A stretch of DNA of 17,849 bases from Pseudomonadota bacterium (GTDB taxonomy: Bacteria; Pseudomonadota; Alphaproteobacteria; Rhizobiales; Hyphomicrobiaceae), in contig JAEVZQ010000181.1 of assembly GCA_023392135.1 (NCBI GenBank), positions 1-17,849 of the forward strand, in the 5' to 3' direction. Position numbers and translations under genes: made by a program. The notes beneath the pieces are model-generated. The model was given only the letters and a program-made list of their open reading frames with translations. It was not told the origin of the DNA and searched no databases. Position 1 is the first letter of the stretch; every line of letters starts with the position of its first letter. This document shows positions 1 through 7,686 of this stretch, piece after piece.

Positions 1-176
1 TCATACGGCTGCTGCCGCATCAAATTCCACCGGAGCCCGCGGTCCGGGATGTGTTTGCGCTGCTCGCCCACCATATCGATCCGGGCGAGATCGCGGATGT
101 GATCGACCAGCTCCCGGCAGAACTCAAGGAGCTGTGGCCGCAATCGGCCCGCACCTTCCGTGCTCGTACTGGCTGA
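1..176 (+). CDS. DUF2267 family protein, C-terminal end (partial)
   Basis: An open frame enters from the left edge (first whole codon at base 3) and ends at TGA 174-176, giving 57 residues. The text contains VFALLAHHIDPGEIADV followed by QLPAELKELWP. This is the typical end of a DUF2267 repeat, where a helical segment runs into an (L/I)P..L..LWP motif. The family's function is not established; its members are small soluble helical proteins. The gene converges on the leftward operon ending at 295. The 118 bases between hold no gene and no strong terminator that I can see. The start and most of the protein lie outside the window. Confidence 0.72.
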   Translation, partial: IRLLPHQIPPEPAVRDVFALLAHHIDPGEIADVIDQLPAELKELWPQSARTFRARTG

Positions 177-294
177 TGTCGCCGGGAAAAAGATCACTGC
201 ACCCGCTCTCTCATTGCTGATTTCCATGCTCGTGCCGGCCATTCGGCCAGTATCGCGCCCATTCCCAAGCTCGCCCGCCCAGCTCTCATCGACC

Positions 295-585
295 TCACCC
301 TTTGAGCTCGATTTCTACGAAAGCGTACTCGCCATCGCTGGCGTTGATGACGTTGTGATGGACTCCCGCCTTTCGGAAATAGGAAACGCCGCGCTTCAGA
401 TCAGCGTAGGTCTCCTCGCCCTCCGGGGAAACCAGCTTCAGCCGTCCATCGGCCGACGGCACGACGACGTAATCCATCTCGTGCACATGGAAGCCCGTCT
501 CCGCGCCGGGCGCAAACCGCCATTCGGTGACACGGACCCGGTCGTTGTCCACCTGTACCGTCGGGACAGCCTGGGCTGCCGTCAT
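295..585 (-). CDS. Small single-domain cupin protein
   Basis: A 96-residue protein, about the usual size for a one-domain cupin. The first cupin motif is at residues 31-43 (GFHVHEMDYVVVP, with H33 and H35 as likely metal ligands). The second is near residues 68-81 (VSYFRKAGVHHNVIN, with H76/H77). There is no signal peptide, so it is probably cytoplasmic. The ATG at 583-585 overlaps the stop of the NuoEF-like gene in an ATGA arrangement, which implies translational coupling and fixes the start. A longer frame upstream only reads through the coding region of the neighbouring gene. Substrate and role are unknown. Coupling to a formate dehydrogenase subunit hints at a small-acid or metal-related accessory role, but the sequence does not prove it. 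Confidence 0.85.
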   Translation of the reverse strand: MTAAQAVPTVQVDNDRVRVTEWRFAPGAETGFHVHEMDYVVVPSADGRLKLVSPEGEETYADLKRGVSYFRKAGVHHNVINASDGEYAFVEIELKG

Positions 586-2303
586 TTCAGGTCCTCCGGG
601 AAGAACTTGAAGACCGACCGCAGCGGATTGGGCGCTGCCTGCCCAAGCCCGCAGATCGAGGCGTCGGCCATGACCTGTGCGAGATCGTCGAGCACCTCCT
701 TGCTCCAGCTCGGCCCGGACATCAGCATCACCGCCTTTTCCGTGCCGTTGCGGCAGGGCGTGCATTGCCCGCAGCTCTCATCCTCGAAGAACTTCATCAG
801 ATTGAGCGCGACCGCTTTCATGTCGTCCTTGTCGGAAAGGATGACCACCGCGTGGCTGCCGACGAAGCAGCCGTATTTCTCGAGCTGTCCGAAATCGAGC
901 GGAATGTCGGCCATCGATGCGGGAAGGATACCGCCCGAGGCGCCGCCAGGCAGGTAGCCTTTGAACGTGTGCCCTTCCGCCATGCCACCGCAGAGTTCGA
1001 TCAGATCGTGGGCGGTCGAGCCGGCGGGGGCGAGCACCACGCCGGAATTTCGCACCCGCCCGGAAACGGAGTAGGAGCGGAAACCCTTGGCGCCGTTCTT
1101 GCCCTGCGAGCCGAACCAGTCGGCGCCTTTAGCGAGAATTTCCGGCACCCAGTAAAGCGTCTCGACGTTGTTGACGAGCGTCGGCCGACCGAACACGCCG
1201 ACTTGGGCAACGTAAGGTGGCCGATGCCGCGGCAGGCCGCGCTTGCCCTCGATCGACTCGATCATCGCGCTTTCTTCGCCACAGATGTAGGCGCCCGCAC
1301 CGCGGCGGATGTGCACCTTCGTGTGGCGTGTCAGGCCCGCGGCTTCGAGCTTGGGCAGTTCGCGACGCAGGATCTCCAGCAGCGCCGGGTACTCGTCGCG
1401 CATGTAGATAAAGACCTCGGCGGCCTCCACGGCCCATGCGCCGATCAGCATGCCTTCGAGGAACTGATGCGGCCGGCGCTCGAGATAATGCCGGTCCTTG
1501 AACGTCCCCGGCTCGCCCTCGTCGCCGTTGACGGCCATGAGCCGGGGCGCCTTCTCGGCGCGCACGAGACCCCACTTGCGCCCCGTCGGGAAACCTGCGC
1601 CGCCGAGGCCGCGCAAGCCGCCGTCCGACAGCGCCGTGATCACGTCCTCGACCTTGCGCGCGCCGGACAGACAGGACGCCAGGATCTTGTATCCACCGTC
1701 CTCCCTGTAGGCTTCGAAGTCCTGGTATGACGGAATATCCGGATGCGTGTCGCCTGCGGCCAGCAAGGCGCGAACCTTGTCCACGGTGGCATGGTCGACG
1801 TGCTTGTGACCCACCTCGAGCGCCGGAGCCGTATGGCACGAGCCGATGCACGGCGCCCGCACGACGCGCACGCCGGGCGAGGCATCCTGTTGAAGCGCCT
1901 GCAACAAAGACTCGGCGCCCGCCAGCATGCACGAAAGGCTGTCGCAAACCCGGATCGTCACCGCGGGCGGCCGCGCCTCACCGTCGTTGACCACGTCAAA
2001 GTGCGCGTAGAAAGTCGCGACCTCGTACACCTCCGCCATGGGTATACGCATCAGCTCGGCGAGGCCGTGCAGGTGGTCAGCGGGCAGACAATGCTCCGCA
2101 TCCTGAATCTTGTGCAGGTATTCGATCAGTAGAGCGCGCTCGTAAGGACCCGGGCCGATCAGCCGCCGCACGGCCTCGACCTCCTCCTGGCGCAGCACGC
2201 GGCCTTTCGGGAATAGCGGCGCCTTGCGCCGACCGGAGCCGGGATGGTTCCGTCGGCCGCTGCCTTCACCGCTGCGCCGCCCCGAGTTGCTCATATCGTT
2301 CAT
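582..2303 (-). CDS. fdsB: NAD-dependent formate dehydrogenase beta subunit (NuoE-NuoF fusion)
   Basis: A 573-residue fusion. The NuoE/thioredoxin-like [2Fe-2S] part spans about residues 35-185, with C120, C125, C152 and C156 in the CX4C...CX3C pattern. The NuoF part spans about 200-573. It carries the NAD/FMN site GLGGAGFPTGRKW (232-244), the GAGAYICGEES loop (336-345) and the [4Fe-4S] ligands C511, C514, C517 and C551. Length and order match the fused beta subunit of the tungsten- or molybdenum-dependent NAD formate dehydrogenase of Methylobacterium (Fdh1B). The protein would pass electrons from a formate-oxidising alpha subunit to NAD+. The first 30 residues are rich in Gly, Arg and Ser and lie outside the conserved domain. 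The start lies 3 bases after the SucD-like stop. No molybdopterin alpha subunit lies in this window, so pairing with formate oxidation is inferred from family and context. A complex I origin is unlikely because of the fusion and the isolation of the gene. Confidence 0.9.
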   Translation of the reverse strand: MNDMSNSGRRSGEGSGRRNHPGSGRRKAPLFPKGRVLRQEEVEAVRRLIGPGPYERALLIEYLHKIQDAEHCLPADHLHGLAELMRIPMAEVYEVATFYAHFDVVNDGEARPPAVTIRVCDSLSCMLAGAESLLQALQQDASPGVRVVRAPCIGSCHTAPALEVGHKHVDHATVDKVRALLAAGDTHPDIPSYQDFEAYREDGGYKILASCLSGARKVEDVITALSDGGLRGLGGAGFPTGRKWGLVRAEKAPRLMAVNGDEGEPGTFKDRHYLERRPHQFLEGMLIGAWAVEAAEVFIYMRDEYPALLEILRRELPKLEAAGLTRHTKVHIRRGAGAYICGEESAMIESIEGKRGLPRHRPPYVAQVGVFGRPTLVNNVETLYWVPEILAKGADWFGSQGKNGAKGFRSYSVSGRVRNSGVVLAPAGSTAHDLIELCGGMAEGHTFKGYLPGGASGGILPASMADIPLDFGQLEKYGCFVGSHAVVILSDKDDMKAVALNLMKFFEDESCGQCTPCRNGTEKAVMLMSGPSWSKEVLDDLAQVMADASICGLGQAAPNPLRSVFKFFPEDLK

Positions 2304-2306
2304 GGT

Positions 2307-3182
2307 TCAGCCCACCAAAGCTTGCCGCATCGTCTCGCCCACAAGGTCGGCCCGCGGTGCAATCATCACGCCAGCCTCCCGCAATGCTTCCATCTTGGCC
2401 TCGGCACTTCCCGCCTGGCCAGCCGCGAGCGCGCCCGCGTGCCCCATCCGCTGCTGTGCCGGCGCATGTCTGCCGACCACGAGTGCTACAACCGGCTTAT
2501 CGGGCTCGAGATCTTTGATCAATGAGGCCGCCTCCTCCTCGTCGTTTCCGCCGATCTCGCCGATCAGGATGATACCCTCGGTGGCGGGATCGTCGAGGAA
2601 AAGCCGAACGCTGTCTGCGAGCCCGATGCCATGCACCGGGTCTCCACCGACGCCGATCGTGGTCGATTGGCCGAGCCCCGCGGCGGTCGTCTGCGCCACG
2701 ACCTCGCTGGTCAGAGAGGCCGAGCGCGATGCGATGCCGACAGGGCCGCGGCGGGCATTGATGGTCGCCATCACGCCGAGCTGGGTCTCGCCGGGCACGA
2801 GAACGCCCTGCGAGTTCGGACCCACGAGCCGCGTGCAGGAGCCCGCCAGCTTCTGGCGAACGCGGATCATGTCCATCACGGGCACGCGCTCGGTGACACA
2901 GATGACGAGCTCGATGCCGGCATCAATGGCCTCGATCATCGCATCGGCGGCATTGGGCGGTGGGACGAAAACGAGGCTTGCGGTTGCGCCCGTTTCGGCG
3001 ACCGCTTCGGCCACCGTGTCGAACACCGGCACATCGAGATGATGCCGCCCACCTCTGCCGGGGGTGACACCCGCGACGAGCCGCGTGCCGTACGCCACCA
3101 TGCGTGCAACGTGATAGGTCGCTGCCCGGCCCGTCAGCCCCTGGCAGATGACACGCGTATCTCTGTCCGCGAGGACCGCCAT
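2307..3182 (-). CDS. Divergent succinyl-CoA ligase alpha-like subunit (ADP-forming acyl-CoA ligase)
   Basis: A 291-residue SucD/MtkB-family protein (E. coli SucD is 289). It has the CoA-binding fold near the N-terminus (VICQGLTG, 11-18), the GVGGDP segment (177-182), GEIGG (208-212) and the phospho-histidine motif RMGHAGA with H248. The catalytic core therefore looks intact. Conserved spots differ from SucD: GPNCPG is GPNSQG here (S124 for Cys), and SRSGTLTYE is SRSASLTSE (153-160). The ATG at 3180-3182 overlaps the TGA of the beta-like gene (TGATG), so the pair is coupled. An upstream in-frame ATG at 3231-3233 lies inside that gene and was not chosen. With its partner it would form an ATP-dependent acid-CoA ligase. 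Context suggests an acid of oxalate or C1 metabolism rather than succinate, which is inference. Malate-CoA ligase is an alternative. Confidence 0.85.
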   Translation of the reverse strand: MAVLADRDTRVICQGLTGRAATYHVARMVAYGTRLVAGVTPGRGGRHHLDVPVFDTVAEAVAETGATASLVFVPPPNAADAMIEAIDAGIELVICVTERVPVMDMIRVRQKLAGSCTRLVGPNSQGVLVPGETQLGVMATINARRGPVGIASRSASLTSEVVAQTTAAGLGQSTTIGVGGDPVHGIGLADSVRLFLDDPATEGIILIGEIGGNDEEEAASLIKDLEPDKPVVALVVGRHAPAQQRMGHAGALAAGQAGSAEAKMEALREAGVMIAPRADLVGETMRQALVG

Positions 3183-4339
3183 CACGCCGCCTTCCGGGTT
3201 GCGAGTTGCACGGCCGTATTTGCTGCTTCCCACATGTCGCCCGTCTCTATGACAGGAACACCATAGCTTCTGAAGCGGCTCGCGGCGAATTCGGCATTGT
3301 TGCCGGCAAGCCGCATGACGATAGGTGCCGGGCAGGCCCTCCGGCGAACGGCAATGCCTATCCCGTCCGCGATCGTATCGCAGCGCTGCATGCCGCCGCC
3401 GTGCACGTTGACGAGCACGGCCCGGACGCGCGGATTGGCCGCGATCAGCTCGAAGGCATAAGCGATGTCGAGGGTCGAAGCCGTGGTGCGGATATCCATG
3501 AAGTTTGCCGGCCGGCCGCCTGCCGCGTGCAGAAGATCGAGCGTCGTCAGCGCCAGACCGGCCCCGTTGACGACCAGACCGATATCGCCGTCGAGCCGCA
3601 TGTAATTGATCTGATGAAGGTCCGCTGCCAAGGCGACAGGATCGCCGTGCTCCGCCTCACTCACCTCGCGTAGGGCAACGAGATCAGGATGGCGAAAGAG
3701 TGCGCTGTCGTCCACGTTCACTTTGGCATCGAGGGCGACGAGCTCGCCCGAAGGAGTAAGGACGAGAGGGCTCACTTCGACCAGCATGGCATCGAGCGCC
3801 ACCGCCGCTTCCGCAATTTGCGACATCCGCTTCGCCAGCAGCGACACTAGCGACGGCTCGACCCGAAGGGCCAATGCGGCCTCCTCGAAATCTCCCTTGA
3901 CACCCTGTTCGGACAATTCGAGGCGAACAGTGCTGCCGGCATTCGGGTCGGCATCGCGGTCCCGCGCGACGAGGATCAGCGCGCCGGCACTCCGGTCGAC
4001 CAGGACGGCGACGTAGAAATTGCGGGCGAAGGCGACAGCCTCCTCGACATAAACCCAGCGCACCTGCTGACCGGCGGGCCCCGTTTGGGATGTGACGAGC
4101 GGCGAGCCGATCAGCTCCGCTGCCGCTTTTCCGGCTTCATCGGAGCCCGATGTAAAACGAATGCCGCCATTCGCGGCACGATCACCTGCATGCACCTGCG
4201 CCTTGACCACGCATTGCTCCAGCCCCAAGCGACGCGCCACGGACATAGCCTCTGCCGGGCTCGCTGCTATCCGCCCGCGCGGGATGGGCACGCCGAATTG
4301 CGTCAGAAGCTCCTTGGCTTGGAATTCGTGCAGGTTCAT
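3182..4339 (-). CDS. Divergent succinyl-CoA ligase beta-like subunit
   Basis: A 385-residue SucC/MtkA-family protein starting MNLHEFQAKELL, with an ATP-grasp domain followed by the C-terminal CoA-ligase domain. An AGGAGGAG Shine-Dalgarno about 6 bases upstream supports the ATG at 4337-4339. K46 and the VNGAGLA motif with N258 are kept. Several otherwise near-invariant positions are changed. The nucleotide loop GRG (E. coli 53-55) reads DRA. The metal ligand Asn of EINPLV is Ser (EVSPLV, S190), while D204 is kept. DVGGGAT reads DIRTTAS. The substrate loop NIFGGI.RCD reads NVHGGGMQRCD with one extra residue. Both SucC and malate-CoA ligase MtkA normally keep these motifs. The gene is therefore a paralogue with probably altered substrate, or impaired nucleotide use. 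It opens the leftward operon and has a GntR-type operator about 170 bases upstream. Confidence 0.85.
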   Translation of the reverse strand: MNLHEFQAKELLTQFGVPIPRGRIAASPAEAMSVARRLGLEQCVVKAQVHAGDRAANGGIRFTSGSDEAGKAAAELIGSPLVTSQTGPAGQQVRWVYVEEAVAFARNFYVAVLVDRSAGALILVARDRDADPNAGSTVRLELSEQGVKGDFEEAALALRVEPSLVSLLAKRMSQIAEAAVALDAMLVEVSPLVLTPSGELVALDAKVNVDDSALFRHPDLVALREVSEAEHGDPVALAADLHQINYMRLDGDIGLVVNGAGLALTTLDLLHAAGGRPANFMDIRTTASTLDIAYAFELIAANPRVRAVLVNVHGGGMQRCDTIADGIGIAVRRRACPAPIVMRLAGNNAEFAASRFRSYGVPVIETGDMWEAANTAVQLATRKAA

Positions 4340-4742
4340 GGGACGCTCCTCCTGCAGCCCCCTGGCCCGTCGAACCGGCCATTTCTGGCCGTTTCCGCTT
4401 CTTGATCTTCCGCGTCGGGTGGCGGTGAACTGCAGCACTCTTGACGGCGCCCAGCGTTTCAGTCCGCTCCCGCAATCCAGTGTAGCCGAACAACACCGAC
4501 AATCTGGCATACCAAATACCATATGCCAATTGCGCGTCACTGTCGAGCATGCGACCATCAATCTGCAGACGGGACACGTTGCTCAGTTTTGAATGCGGGT
4601 GCTGCTTCTGGCGCACACCTCGGCGGCCGAGCAGATGTCGTCCGGGAGAGGGCTGCGATCCCCGATCGCACGCGAGTACGGGATGACAGTGCGTTCTTGA
4701 AAGAGCTGGCGCGAGGGAAGGTCTGCGCCACAGGAGAATGGG
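4340..4742. other. Divergent intergenic region, sucC-like / terC
   Basis: About 400 bases with no convincing gene; frames here have no recognisable protein and no ribosome site. It must hold the start signals for the leftward ligase/formate dehydrogenase operon and for the rightward terC gene. It contains the 24-base inverted repeat at 4505-4528 (listed separately). A second small perfect inverted repeat, TGCGATC-ccc-GATCGCA, lies at 4654-4670 upstream of terC and has no known role. I looked for the yybP-ykoY manganese riboswitch that often precedes TerC-like genes and did not find its conserved segments. Confidence 0.6.
4505..4528. promoter_or_regulatory. GntR-type operator, third copy, upstream of the sucC-like operon
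   Basis: A perfect inverted repeat, TGGCATA-N10-TATGCCA. Its left part, TGGCATACCA, differs by one base from the TGGTATACCA palindromes beside tctA and gntR. Read leftward, the site contains ATATGGTAT, which is shared with the tctA operator; gntR has GTATGGTAT. It overlaps a plausible promoter for the sucC-like gene: TCGACA (4546-4541), a 17-base spacer, then TATGGT (4523-4518). The overlap with the -10 suggests repression by the GntR protein encoded at 9618. It could also influence terC, but orientation favours the leftward operon. Confidence 0.6.
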
Positions 4743-5513
4743 ATGGAATTGCTAGTTGCGGCAGCCGCGTTCGGGGACCAATTCACCAGCTATGTTCAGG
4801 AACTGCTCGGGATCGACGCGACCATCATCGTAAACATCCTGCGCATCGTCGGCATCGACATCGTCCTTGCCGGTGACAATGCCGTTGTCATTGCGCTCGC
4901 GTGCCGATCTCTCCCGCCGCGACAGCGAATGGCCGGCATCATTCTGGGCGCCGGCGTTGCGGTGCTGCTGCGCATCTTTTTCACTATCCTGATTCAATTC
5001 CTTCTCGAGGTGCAGTGGCTGAAGTTGATCGGCGGCTGTCTTCTGTTCTGGATCGCCGTCAAGCTGCTCACGTCCGAAGAAGGCCAGGAAGGCAGCGTAA
5101 AGAGCGGGACCAGCCTGTTCGAGGCCGTTCGCATCGTCGCGATTGCTGATCTCGTGATGAGTCTGGACAATATGCTTGCGATTGCGGCCGCGGCCGGCGG
5201 CAATACGTATCTCATAATTTTCGGCTTGGCTCTCAGCATTCCCCTGGTCGTTGCCGGCTCGACGCTCATCATGACCCTGCTGACCCGTTTTCCGATTCTT
5301 GTATGGGGTGGTGCGGCGCTGCTCGGCTGGATCGCCGGCGAGTTGATCGCGACGGAGCCCGTCCTGCGTCCCTTCTTCGACAGTCTTGCGCAGAGCCTGC
5401 ACACGACACCGAAGGCCATCGCGCGTGCCATGGAGGTGATTGGCGCACTGGCAGTCATTCTGACTGGCTGGCTGATCGCACAGCGCGCCGGCCGAAAAGT
5501 CGGCCACAGCTGA
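4743..5513 (+). CDS. TerC/YjbE family integral membrane protein (metal-ion export type)
   Basis: A 256-residue protein with six to seven hydrophobic membrane segments and the two family signatures: GIDIVLAGDNAVVIALA (37-53) and DLVMSLDNMLAIA (about 136-148). The acidic D/N residues inside these helices are the conserved metal-coordinating candidates. TerC/YjbE relatives take part in manganese efflux or in metalation of exported proteins; the substrate here is not known. AGGAGA ending 5 bases before the ATG at 4743 supports the start. The protein sits alone between the two leftward operons and shares its upstream region with the sucC-like gene. A direct link to oxalate use is not evident. Confidence 0.85.
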   Translation: MELLVAAAAFGDQFTSYVQELLGIDATIIVNILRIVGIDIVLAGDNAVVIALACRSLPPRQRMAGIILGAGVAVLLRIFFTILIQFLLEVQWLKLIGGCLLFWIAVKLLTSEEGQEGSVKSGTSLFEAVRIVAIADLVMSLDNMLAIAAAAGGNTYLIIFGLALSIPLVVAGSTLIMTLLTRFPILVWGGAALLGWIAGELIATEPVLRPFFDSLAQSLHTTPKAIARAMEVIGALAVILTGWLIAQRAGRKVGHS

Positions 5514-6067
5514 GTCCGGCTCCAGTCTGACTTGGCGGCTCGATTCCGAGCACTGCGCTCGGGGTCAGGTGCGGGTGCGATCAGATCGCTCGCCTGATGT
5601 CTATTTAGAAGCAGGTAGCGGCAGGCACTCGCTTCACCTCTCCCGGAGTTAGAGGGCGGTCCGAAGGGCCGGGCACCACACCAGCGATCGTCGGACCCCA
5701 TCATCCCAACCCTCTCCGCATTGATGAAAAGGAGTTCGGGCGCGAGCTTTGGTTCGCTTCAACCTAAACCGGAAAACTCTAAGACACCACGACGTCGATC
5801 CGAGCCCCTCGGTCCTTGATTGCCGACCGGACCAGTGCGGGCACGAGGACATCCGATCTGGCTTCAGCGCCTCCTGTCAAGGCCGAAAGCGGCGCCGCGC
5901 AGCGCAGGCCTTTGGCGACACACGAGTTGCGCAAAGTTGACAGCGCGCCCGTTCTGCGTAGGCAAATACGGGAAGCCATGCCGCCTCCCGTCTCAGCCTT
6001 TTCATCGGACCCTCCCAAGTGCAGTCCGGTGCCAAACCGCAACACCGAAGAGCATCGGAAGCTATAA
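5514..6067. other. Long stretch without a convincing gene between terC and tctB
   Basis: About 550 bases. A GC-rich hairpin at 5546-5562 is listed separately. Leftward there are two short frames: one with ATG at 5977-5979 ending at 5779 (66 residues, GGGAGG 4 bases upstream), and an overlapping 42-residue frame that starts just downstream of tctB (MKRLRREAAWLPVF...) behind GGGAGGG. Neither resembles a family I know, and the composition (many Arg, Ala and Ser) is typical of chance frames in GC-rich DNA. It may be an eroded gene or untranslated trailer of the tct operon. Confidence 0.4.
5546..5562 (+). terminator. Possible terminator hairpin after terC
   Basis: Perfect 6-base inverted repeat CCGAGC-actgc-GCTCGG beginning 32 bases after the terC stop. 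There is no following T-run, so it is a weak candidate. It could equally be an mRNA 3' end structure. Confidence 0.35.
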
Positions 6068-6586
6068 TCAATAGCCGAAGAAATTCTCGACCGGCCCCTT
6101 CGGCAGAGGCACGAGAAACCAGATCTCAAAGAGGACAAAGAGGGCAAGCGGAATAGAGACACCAACCAAAACCGATCTGACGATCGACTCACGCCCCAGT
6201 ATCAGCATGAACGCGGTGATGAAAATCGCAGCCGCCACATAAAGCCCGAGGAGCTGGATCACCCAAACGAAAGCCAAGGTGGGGATCAAGACCGCGAGGA
6301 CGCGCATCAAGGCCGGTTTAGAAACAAACGACTCACTACCCGCGCCGCCACGCGCGAGCAGGGCGCGTAGCAAATTCATCACGCTGGAGAATGCCATGAT
6401 GGCCGCAATATAAAATGGAAAGTACCCTGATGCCGGCCCCTCGTTTTCCCGCCAATCGAACCCGAGCCGCGCACTGTCGTAGATGACGATCGCGCTCAGC
6501 AGGATAAGGAACAGCGCAGCGACGATGTCCATTGTCCTGTTGGAGACGACGCTCACCTCGTCGCCGGAACTGTCATTGCCGTGCAT
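6068..6586 (-). CDS. tctB: TTT transporter small membrane subunit (TctB family)
   Basis: A 172-residue protein with four predicted membrane helices, the usual size and shape of TctB. The first helix (about residues 18-36) follows a short polar N-terminus. The segment GPASGYFPFYIAAIM (around 49-63) is the family-like G..(Y/F)FP motif. The start was set at the ATG 6584-6586, preceded by AAGGAA at suitable spacing. A frame extending 11 residues further upstream lacks a ribosome site. TctB works with TctA in the inner membrane and with periplasmic TctC to import carboxylates by secondary transport. Here it is the last gene of the leftward order tctA-tctC-tctB. An 82-base gap with a strong hairpin separates it from tctC, which may lower its expression. 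Confidence 0.85.
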   Translation of the reverse strand: MHGNDSSGDEVSVVSNRTMDIVAALFLILLSAIVIYDSARLGFDWRENEGPASGYFPFYIAAIMAFSSVMNLLRALLARGGAGSESFVSKPALMRVLAVLIPTLAFVWVIQLLGLYVAAAIFITAFMLILGRESIVRSVLVGVSIPLALFVLFEIWFLVPLPKGPVENFFGY

Positions 6587-6624
6587 CGCCGTATTCCTTG
6601 GAGAACGATCGAGGAGCAAAAGAC

Positions 6625-6643
6625 AGACCGGAAAATCCGGTCT
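6625..6643 (-). terminator. Hairpin between tctC and tctB (attenuator or mRNA stabiliser)
   Basis: Perfect 8-base inverted repeat AGACCGGA-aaa-TCCGGTCT. A further partial arm TTCGGTCTG lies at 6651-6659, so two alternative stems are possible. In the direction of transcription the stem is followed by GTCTTTTG, a short T-run. It begins 26 bases after the tctC stop. Likely effect: partial termination, or protection of the upstream tctC message, giving more binding protein than TctB. Confidence 0.6.
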
Positions 6644-6669
6644 CGGAAAATTCGGTCTGCCTCAGGTTG

Positions 6670-7686
6670 TTACTTGCCAGCAGCGAGGAAGCCCGCTTCC
6701 TTCATAAGGTCGTAGTGGACCTTCTCGGCATTCTCGACCCACTTCTTGAACTCGTCGCCACTCATGAATGTCTGGTTGAACGCGCCATTATTCATGAAGG
6801 TCTTCCAGTCTTCGGTTTCCCTGATCTTCTGGAAGAGATCGACGTAGAATTTAACCTGGTCCTCGGTAACGCCGCCCGGCATGAAAATGCCGCGCAGCAT
6901 GTGGTACTCCACCGGCAGGCCAGCTTCCATGCAGGTCGGGATATCGCTCCACGCCTTGTCGCTCGTCACCTTTTCGGTATAGGTCGACCGCTTGCTGTCG
7001 AAGATGCAGAGCGGTTTGAGCGCGCCCGACTTCCAGTGCTGAACGGCCTCGATCGGATTGTTGACCGACGAGTTGATGTGCTTACCCACGAGCTGGACAG
7101 CGACCTTGCCGCCGCCCTGGAACGGTATGTAGGTGAACTTCTTACCGCCGGTCTCCCGTTCGATGGCGACCGTGATAATCTGATCCTCCTGCTTGGAGCC
7201 CGTACCACCCATCTTGAACTGCTTGTCGGCACCGGCCTTTACGGCCTCGGCGTATTCTTTCGCCGTATTATACGGAGCGTCCGCAGGCACCCACAGGACG
7301 AACTGGTCCAGCGCCAGCATGGCAACTGGCGTCATGTCCTTCCAGCTGAAGGGGGTTCCAGTGCTCAACGGTGTGGTGAACAGGTTCGAAAGAGTAATGA
7401 TGATCTTATGTGGGTCACCCTTGCTGTTCTTGACCTCGAGGAAGCCTTCCGCACCGGCGCCGCCCGACTTGTTGATCACCACGATGGGCTGATCCATCAG
7501 CTTGTGCTTGCTGACGACGCCCTGGATGAACCTTGCCATCTGGTCGGCACCGCCACCCGTTCCCGCAGGAATGATGAAGGTGACGGCCTTGGTCGGCTCC
7601 CATGCAGCGGCCGGCGGTGCAGTCATGGCGAGCACGGCTGCCAAACTACTTGCAACCGTTGTCAGCGCTTTATTCAGCTTGCGCAT
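6670..7686 (-). CDS. tctC: TTT transporter periplasmic solute-binding protein (TctC/Bug family)
   Basis: A 338-residue protein with a Sec signal peptide: positively charged MRKLNK, a hydrophobic core (VASSLAAVLAM) and an AxA-type site near APPAAA-W at about residue 28. The mature part begins with the Bug-family strand KAVTFIIPAGTGGGADQMAR, where the glycine-rich loop helps bind the carboxylate. Later features include VVINKSGGAGAEGF and VNNPIEAVQHWKSGALKPL. The start at ATG 7684-7686 is chosen because AAGGAG lies about 8 bases upstream and the signal peptide then has normal length. It captures a carboxylic acid in the periplasm for TctAB. Neighbouring oxc and frc suggest oxalate or a related dicarboxylate, but ligand specificity cannot be read from the sequence. 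Confidence 0.9.
   Translation of the reverse strand: MRKLNKALTTVASSLAAVLAMTAPPAAAWEPTKAVTFIIPAGTGGGADQMARFIQGVVSKHKLMDQPIVVINKSGGAGAEGFLEVKNSKGDPHKIIITLSNLFTTPLSTGTPFSWKDMTPVAMLALDQFVLWVPADAPYNTAKEYAEAVKAGADKQFKMGGTGSKQEDQIITVAIERETGGKKFTYIPFQGGGKVAVQLVGKHINSSVNNPIEAVQHWKSGALKPLCIFDSKRSTYTEKVTSDKAWSDIPTCMEAGLPVEYHMLRGIFMPGGVTEDQVKFYVDLFQKIRETEDWKTFMNNGAFNQTFMSGDEFKKWVENAEKVHYDLMKEAGFLAAGK

Noticed and set aside
582..2303. A remnant of respiratory complex I (nuoE and nuoF)
   Set aside because: The two domains are fused in one 573-residue protein as in formate dehydrogenase beta subunits, and no other nuo genes are present.
4580..4742. A yybP-ykoY manganese riboswitch upstream of the TerC-family gene
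   Set aside because: The conserved core segments of that riboswitch are not seen; only one small perfect inverted repeat (4654-4670) is present.
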